In this document: piece after piece, positions 39,374 through 42,663 of the stretch | Layout: the number at the start of each line of letters is the position of its first letter | Position numbering within the stretch: position 1 is the first letter of the stretch | IMG/VR virus record: IMGVR_UViG_3300044631_002537 | Span: 1 to 42,663 of that record | From: a virus | Strand: one strand, 5' to 3' | Length of the DNA stretch: 42,663 nucleotides | Made by a program: the position numbers and the translations under genes | The notes under the pieces: model-generated | Seen by the model: only the letters and a program-made list of their open reading frames with translations | Database searches by the model: none | What the model was told of the DNA's origin: nothing

Positions 39374-40093
39374 ATGCCTTTACCTAAGATTTCTACGCCA
39401 ACATATGAGTTGGAACTTCCCTCAACTGGGGAAACGATTAAATACCGACCATTCCTTGTTAGAGAAGAAAAACTTCTCGTAATCGCACTTGAGAGTGAAG
39501 ATACAAAACAAATTACAAATGCAATTAAAACTGTAATTAAAAGTTGCATAGAAACAAAAAATATCAAAGTAGAATCTTTACCCACTTTTGATATTGAGTA
39601 TTTGTTTTTGAACATTAGAGGAAAATCAGTTGGTGAGGATATTGAAGTTGGAATCATCTGTCCAGATGATGAGGATACTTCAGTTCCAGTTAAAATTAAT
39701 ATTGATGATATTAAGGTCGTTAAAGATCCAGAACATAATAAACAAATTAAAATTGATGATAAGATTACGATGGAAATGAGATATCCATCACTTGAGCAAT
39801 TTATCAAGAGTAATTTTGATTCATCTGCTGGAGATACTATGGAAAAATCTTTTGAACTTGTGGCGGATTGTATTGATAAAGTTTTTACAGAAGATGAAGT
39901 TTGGACTTCTTCAGATGTAACTAAGAAAGAACTAGTTGACTTTATGGACCAAATGAACTCAAGTCAATTTAAAGAAGTTGAAAAGTTCTTTGATACGATG
40001 CCAAAATTATCTCACAAGGTCAAGGTAAAGAATCCAAATACAAAAGTTGAAAGCGAAGTAACGCTGGAGGGACTCTCAAGTTTTTTCGCATAG
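39374..40093 (+). CDS. 26: Baseplate hub/tail assembly protein, gp26 family
   Basis: 239 residues. N-terminus MPLPKISTPTYELELPSTGE, RPFLVREEKLLVIALESED, and a C-terminal helical half (VWTSSDVTKKELVDFMDQMNSSQFKEVEKFFDTMPKL) are characteristic of the T4 baseplate gp26 family (T4_baseplate). A Cys in ICPDDEDTS is conserved near a zinc-ribbon-like loop. The last codons read over a canonical -1 slippery heptamer (40081-40087), so a fused longer product with the next ORF is likely. This and its place before the tape measure suggest a tail assembly chaperone. Confidence 0.85.
   Translation: MPLPKISTPTYELELPSTGETIKYRPFLVREEKLLVIALESEDTKQITNAIKTVIKSCIETKNIKVESLPTFDIEYLFLNIRGKSVGEDIEVGIICPDDEDTSVPVKINIDDIKVVKDPEHNKQIKIDDKITMEMRYPSLEQFIKSNFDSSAGDTMEKSFELVADCIDKVFTEDEVWTSSDVTKKELVDFMDQMNSSQFKEVEKFFDTMPKLSHKVKVKNPNTKVESEVTLEGLSSFFA
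40066..40087 (+). other. Candidate programmed -1 ribosomal frameshift site
   Basis: T_TTT_TTC (40081-40087) in the zero frame of gene 26, two codons before its TAG. A Shine-Dalgarno-like GGAGGG (40066-40071) lies 9 nt upstream, the spacing that stimulates -1 slipping in E. coli dnaX. After slipping, reading continues CGC ATA GCA ATG straight into the next gene with no stop, giving a fusion of about 301 residues. No strong downstream hairpin is seen. Confidence 0.72.
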
Positions 40094-40095
40094 CA

Positions 40096-40278
40096 ATGTC
40101 TCATATGGATCTTGAGAATTATTTTAAACTTAATTTTTCTCTAATGCAGTATCATAAATATTCATTAACTGAGATTGAAAATTTGATTCCTTGGGAAAGA
40201 GACATTTATGTTGAGTTACTCAAGCAGCATATAGACGAAGAAGAAAGAAAACAACAGTCCGCAAATGCCAGCCTCTAA
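40096..40278 (+). CDS. Small gp51-like protein, probably also made as a gp26 fusion
   Basis: 60 residues (MSHMDLENYFKLNFSLMQYHKYSLTEIENLIPWERDIYV...). The motif YHKYSxxEIExLxPWERDIYVxLL fits the short gene following 26 in cyanophages, often called gp51 (baseplate hub assembly catalyst); T4 gp51 is far longer, so the name is tentative. The only Shine-Dalgarno (GGAGGG) is 24 nt upstream, too far for normal initiation, which supports expression by frameshifting. It overlaps the next ATG by 14 nt. Confidence 0.72.
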   Translation: MSHMDLENYFKLNFSLMQYHKYSLTEIENLIPWERDIYVELLKQHIDEEERKQQSANASL

Positions 40279-42663
40279 GACTTCAAAAACAGAATCTATA
40301 GATGAAAGAATTCTTAGGCTGCTTGGTCTTGAGGATGTATTTGACTTAGACTATGACACCTATGCTACTCTGCTCAAAGAGGCATTAGTAAAATATGGTG
40401 TCATAGGTAAACAAAAGATCCCAACTGAAGAGATTGAATTATTAAGAGACGAATTTAAAAAAGTAAAAGGAAAGTCTGGAAGATTTAAAGCAAAGAGTAA
40501 AAAGATTAGTGCAAAGTCTGTAACTAATCTTAATATATTAAAAGAAAAGAAAGTACCAAATACTCCAAAATTGCTTCCAGGAACTGCTGTTAAGAAAGAA
40601 AAGGAAGAAGATAAAAAAGAAGAACCAAAAAAACAAGAACCTAAAAAAGATTCTAAAGATTCTCTTGAAAAATTAGTTTCTTCTATACGCAAGTCAGTAG
40701 ACTCTATTGCTCAGTCAGTAAAAACTCTCAGTAAACTTTTGGATAAAGGTTTACTGGCGGATAAGAGACGTGCTGAAAATGAGAGAAGATCTGAAAAAGA
40801 ACAGGGAATGGAATCCCGCGGGGGTGAAGTTCTTAAGAGTATGGTGAGTGCGGTTGTAAAACCATTCGAAAGTATCTTTGATAAGATCTTTAAGTTTATA
40901 TTTTGGACTCTTCTTGGAAATACTTTCTTTAAATTGTTGGATTGGTTTAATGATCCAAAGAATCAAAAGAAAGTAGGAAGTATTTTTAGATTCTTAAAGG
41001 ATTGGTGGCCTGCAATATTGACTGGATTCTTGGCATTTGCCACACCTTTAGGGGGATTTATCGCAACTATTACAGGTACTCTAATAAGAGGACTGTTTAT
41101 GTTAGCAAGGATTAATCCTGCTTTAACTGCCGCAATTGCTTTATTCAGTGCAGGGGCAGTGATACCAATGCTCTTCCCCAAAACAGTAGATGAGCAAGAA
41201 AGAAAAACAGAAGAAGCACCTGGCACTCCTGAAGAAAAGATTGAGAAGTTAAAGAAGCAAAAAGAAAATCTCAATTGGTTCCAAAAAAATGTTCAGGGAA
41301 TGGGGTCTGAAATTGATGAGCAGATTCATCGACTTGAGACTGGAGAAACAAAATCATATGCAAGTGGTGGTCTCATAGGATCAAAAGATATTTCCTTTAA
41401 AAAAGGAGGTAGAGTAAAAAATAATAGTGGGGTTAGAATTACTGGCGCTGGTCCAGATACTCAATTAATCGCAGCTCAACCTGGAGAGGTTGTAATTAAT
41501 AAGAAGACTGTTGATGCAGTGGGTGCTAAGAATTTACTCGCATTAAACTCTCAGCATGGAGGACCAAATGCAAATAAACCAAAATATGCAGGTAACATAA
41601 GAGCTGCTAGATTTGGCGGAATACTCCAGGCGTTTCATGAAGGTGGAGTAGTTGGGGGAATGAATCAATCTCCAGAAACTGGAGTTAGTTTAAGATCTGG
41701 TGCTCCAGAATCTAGAAGGACATATTCTGGTGGACCAAGATCTGCTGCTGCAACTATAGACAGAACAATAGAGCAGAGAGTAAAAAGAATAGAATCTCAA
41801 TTACAAGTGCAAAAAGCACTTGCATCTGGTACTGGAATTAATATTAAAGGAGCACAACTCGGAACTAATATAGGCACAGGATATGGAGCAAAGTATAAAG
41901 GAAGAGATGCTGTTAAGGTAAAACTTCCACCTGGAGGATCTTATGAAAAGCAAATAACTCTTGCTGGAAAAATATACTATGGAATGAAACAAGGAGATAA
42001 GGTTATCTATGTTGCTCAAGATCACAGAGATAAGAGTGGAGGAGGATTCTTAAAACCAGGAGGATTATTTGGCGGACCTAGAAATTCTGCGAGAATGGAT
42101 TACGCAGAATCAAAGGGTAAATATTATTCATCATCTGATCAAAAGACATATGGAAATTATAATGACGCAGCGGCTGCTAGAAAATCTAGATTAACCTCTT
42201 TGGAATCTCAGCAGAGATTGAATAGATTGACTTGGAGTGATGTTGGTCCAGATATGATGCCAAGAAGATTTTCTGAAGAGAATAGGGCTAGAGGAGAAGA
42301 ATACAATAAGAGAGGTGGATTTTTTGGACAAATGGGAAGATGGAGTCAAAGAGCTTTTGGTGGTCCAGAAGCAAATAGAAGATTAGATGCTCAACAAAAA
42401 GCATCAGAAGCAAGAGCAAAACAAGCAGGGGCTGCAGCAATTGGAAGATATTATTCATCTTCTGATGGTAAATATTATAAAGACTATAATGCTGCGAAAG
42501 CAGCAGCGGATAAGAGAAAAGCAAATCCACCTAAACCTGCGGCAAAACCTGCATACAAACCAGCTGGTGGTGGTATGGGAGGAGGTAGAAGTTCAAAAAA
42601 ACAAGGTGGAGGAATTATAGATATAAATGAAAACACTGGTTATAATATTCCTGGAGAAGGTGC
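40265..42663 (+). CDS. Tape-measure-like/virion structural protein (3' truncated by window)
   Basis: At least 799 residues, open to the right edge. N-terminus (1-130): helical, Lys/Glu-rich. Near residues 210-300: hydrophobic segments (FIFWTLLGNTFFKLLDW, ILTGFLAFATPLGGFIATIT, NPALTAAIALFSAGAVIPML). Then a helical linker and a Gly-rich repetitive part with SYASGGLIGSKD, GPDTQLIAAQPGEVVINKKT and ILQAFHEGGVVGG, motifs common at tape-measure ends. Membrane-like segments and position after gp26/gp51-like genes support a tail tape measure that also enters the host membrane. T4 gp29 is the functional counterpart; identity is inferred. Confidence 0.75.
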   Translation, partial: MPASKTSKTESIDERILRLLGLEDVFDLDYDTYATLLKEALVKYGVIGKQKIPTEEIELLRDEFKKVKGKSGRFKAKSKKISAKSVTNLNILKEKKVPNTPKLLPGTAVKKEKEEDKKEEPKKQEPKKDSKDSLEKLVSSIRKSVDSIAQSVKTLSKLLDKGLLADKRRAENERRSEKEQGMESRGGEVLKSMVSAVVKPFESIFDKIFKFIFWTLLGNTFFKLLDWFNDPKNQKKVGSIFRFLKDWWPAILTGFLAFATPLGGFIATITGTLIRGLFMLARINPALTAAIALFSAGAVIPMLFPKTVDEQERKTEEAPGTPEEKIEKLKKQKENLNWFQKNVQGMGSEIDEQIHRLETGETKSYASGGLIGSKDISFKKGGRVKNNSGVRITGAGPDTQLIAAQPGEVVINKKTVDAVGAKNLLALNSQHGGPNANKPKYAGNIRAARFGGILQAFHEGGVVGGMNQSPETGVSLRSGAPESRRTYSGGPRSAAATIDRTIEQRVKRIESQLQVQKALASGTGINIKGAQLGTNIGTGYGAKYKGRDAVKVKLPPGGSYEKQITLAGKIYYGMKQGDKVIYVAQDHRDKSGGGFLKPGGLFGGPRNSARMDYAESKGKYYSSSDQKTYGNYNDAAAARKSRLTSLESQQRLNRLTWSDVGPDMMPRRFSEENRARGEEYNKRGGFFGQMGRWSQRAFGGPEANRRLDAQQKASEARAKQAGAAAIGRYYSSSDGKYYKDYNAAKAAADKRKANPPKPAAKPAYKPAGGGMGGGRSSKKQGGGIIDINENTGYNIPGEG

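Noticed and set aside
40360-42530. Minus-strand frames across the end of the window
   Set aside because: Shadows of the long open plus-strand frame from 40265 that has no in-frame stop to the window edge.

Overview
The window is a contiguous piece of a T4-like cyanophage (cyanomyovirus) genome. The evidence is T4 core genes (32, 33, 59, 53, 48, 4, a gp26-type baseplate gene, and a tube-initiator-like gene) mixed with cyanobacterial auxiliary genes (psbA, psbD, transaldolase talC, ferredoxin petF, speD, thyX, phoH, glutaredoxin). DNA is AT-rich, genes are packed with 1-4 nt overlaps, and T4-type late promoter boxes (NATAAATA) precede the virion genes. The likely host is a marine Synechococcus or Prochlorococcus; the sequence alone does not decide which. 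I saw no tRNA, CRISPR, integrase or insertion sequence.

Layout: 1-1700 holds small overlapping plus-strand genes and a staphylococcal-type nuclease. 1690-3884 is a minus-strand operon of three secreted proteins and one proline-rich membrane protein. 3925-7930 is the photosystem block psbA - small membrane protein - DNA methyltransferase - psbD, each part with its own promoter or terminator. 7934-10450 holds a LOG-type protein, talC, petF, two unknown genes and an HNH endonuclease. 10448-26817 is a 16-kb late block of virion and fibre genes. It includes a 1595-residue repeat protein, a polyglycine adhesin-like protein, three proteins sharing one N-terminal module, and a 1626-residue structural protein. 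26818-31000 is a run of small early genes (glutaredoxin to speD, then micro-proteins behind a structured leader, then thyX). 31231-34945 is replication, recombination and late-transcription control (phoH, PD-(D/E)XK exonuclease, gp33, gp59, DUF1825, gp32). 34977-38196 (minus) is gp53-gp48-unknown-gp4. 38242-end (plus) is a tail-tube-like protein, gp26-like, a gp51-like small protein and a large tape-measure-like protein running off the window.

How it works together: D1, D2 and ferredoxin should keep photosynthetic electron flow going during infection. TalC pushes the pentose phosphate pathway, and ThyX and glutaredoxin support dNTP synthesis. gp59/gp32 and the exonuclease serve replication and recombination, and gp33 couples replication to late transcription from the NATAAATA boxes. 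Both psbA and psbD carry a sigma70-type promoter fused to a late box, so they are probably transcribed both early and late.

The most notable signals are four. First, a canonical -1 frameshift site (T TTT TTC with a Shine-Dalgarno-like GGAGGG 9 nt upstream) at the end of the gp26-like gene would fuse it to the next small gene, just before the tape measure, as in the lambda G/GT tail chaperones. Second, a structured RNA leader precedes the YRGV micro-proteins. Third, a promoter's -35 box lies in the loop of a terminator hairpin. Fourth, there is an uncharacterised secreted-protein operon. Functions are from reading the translated sequence by eye; no database search was run.
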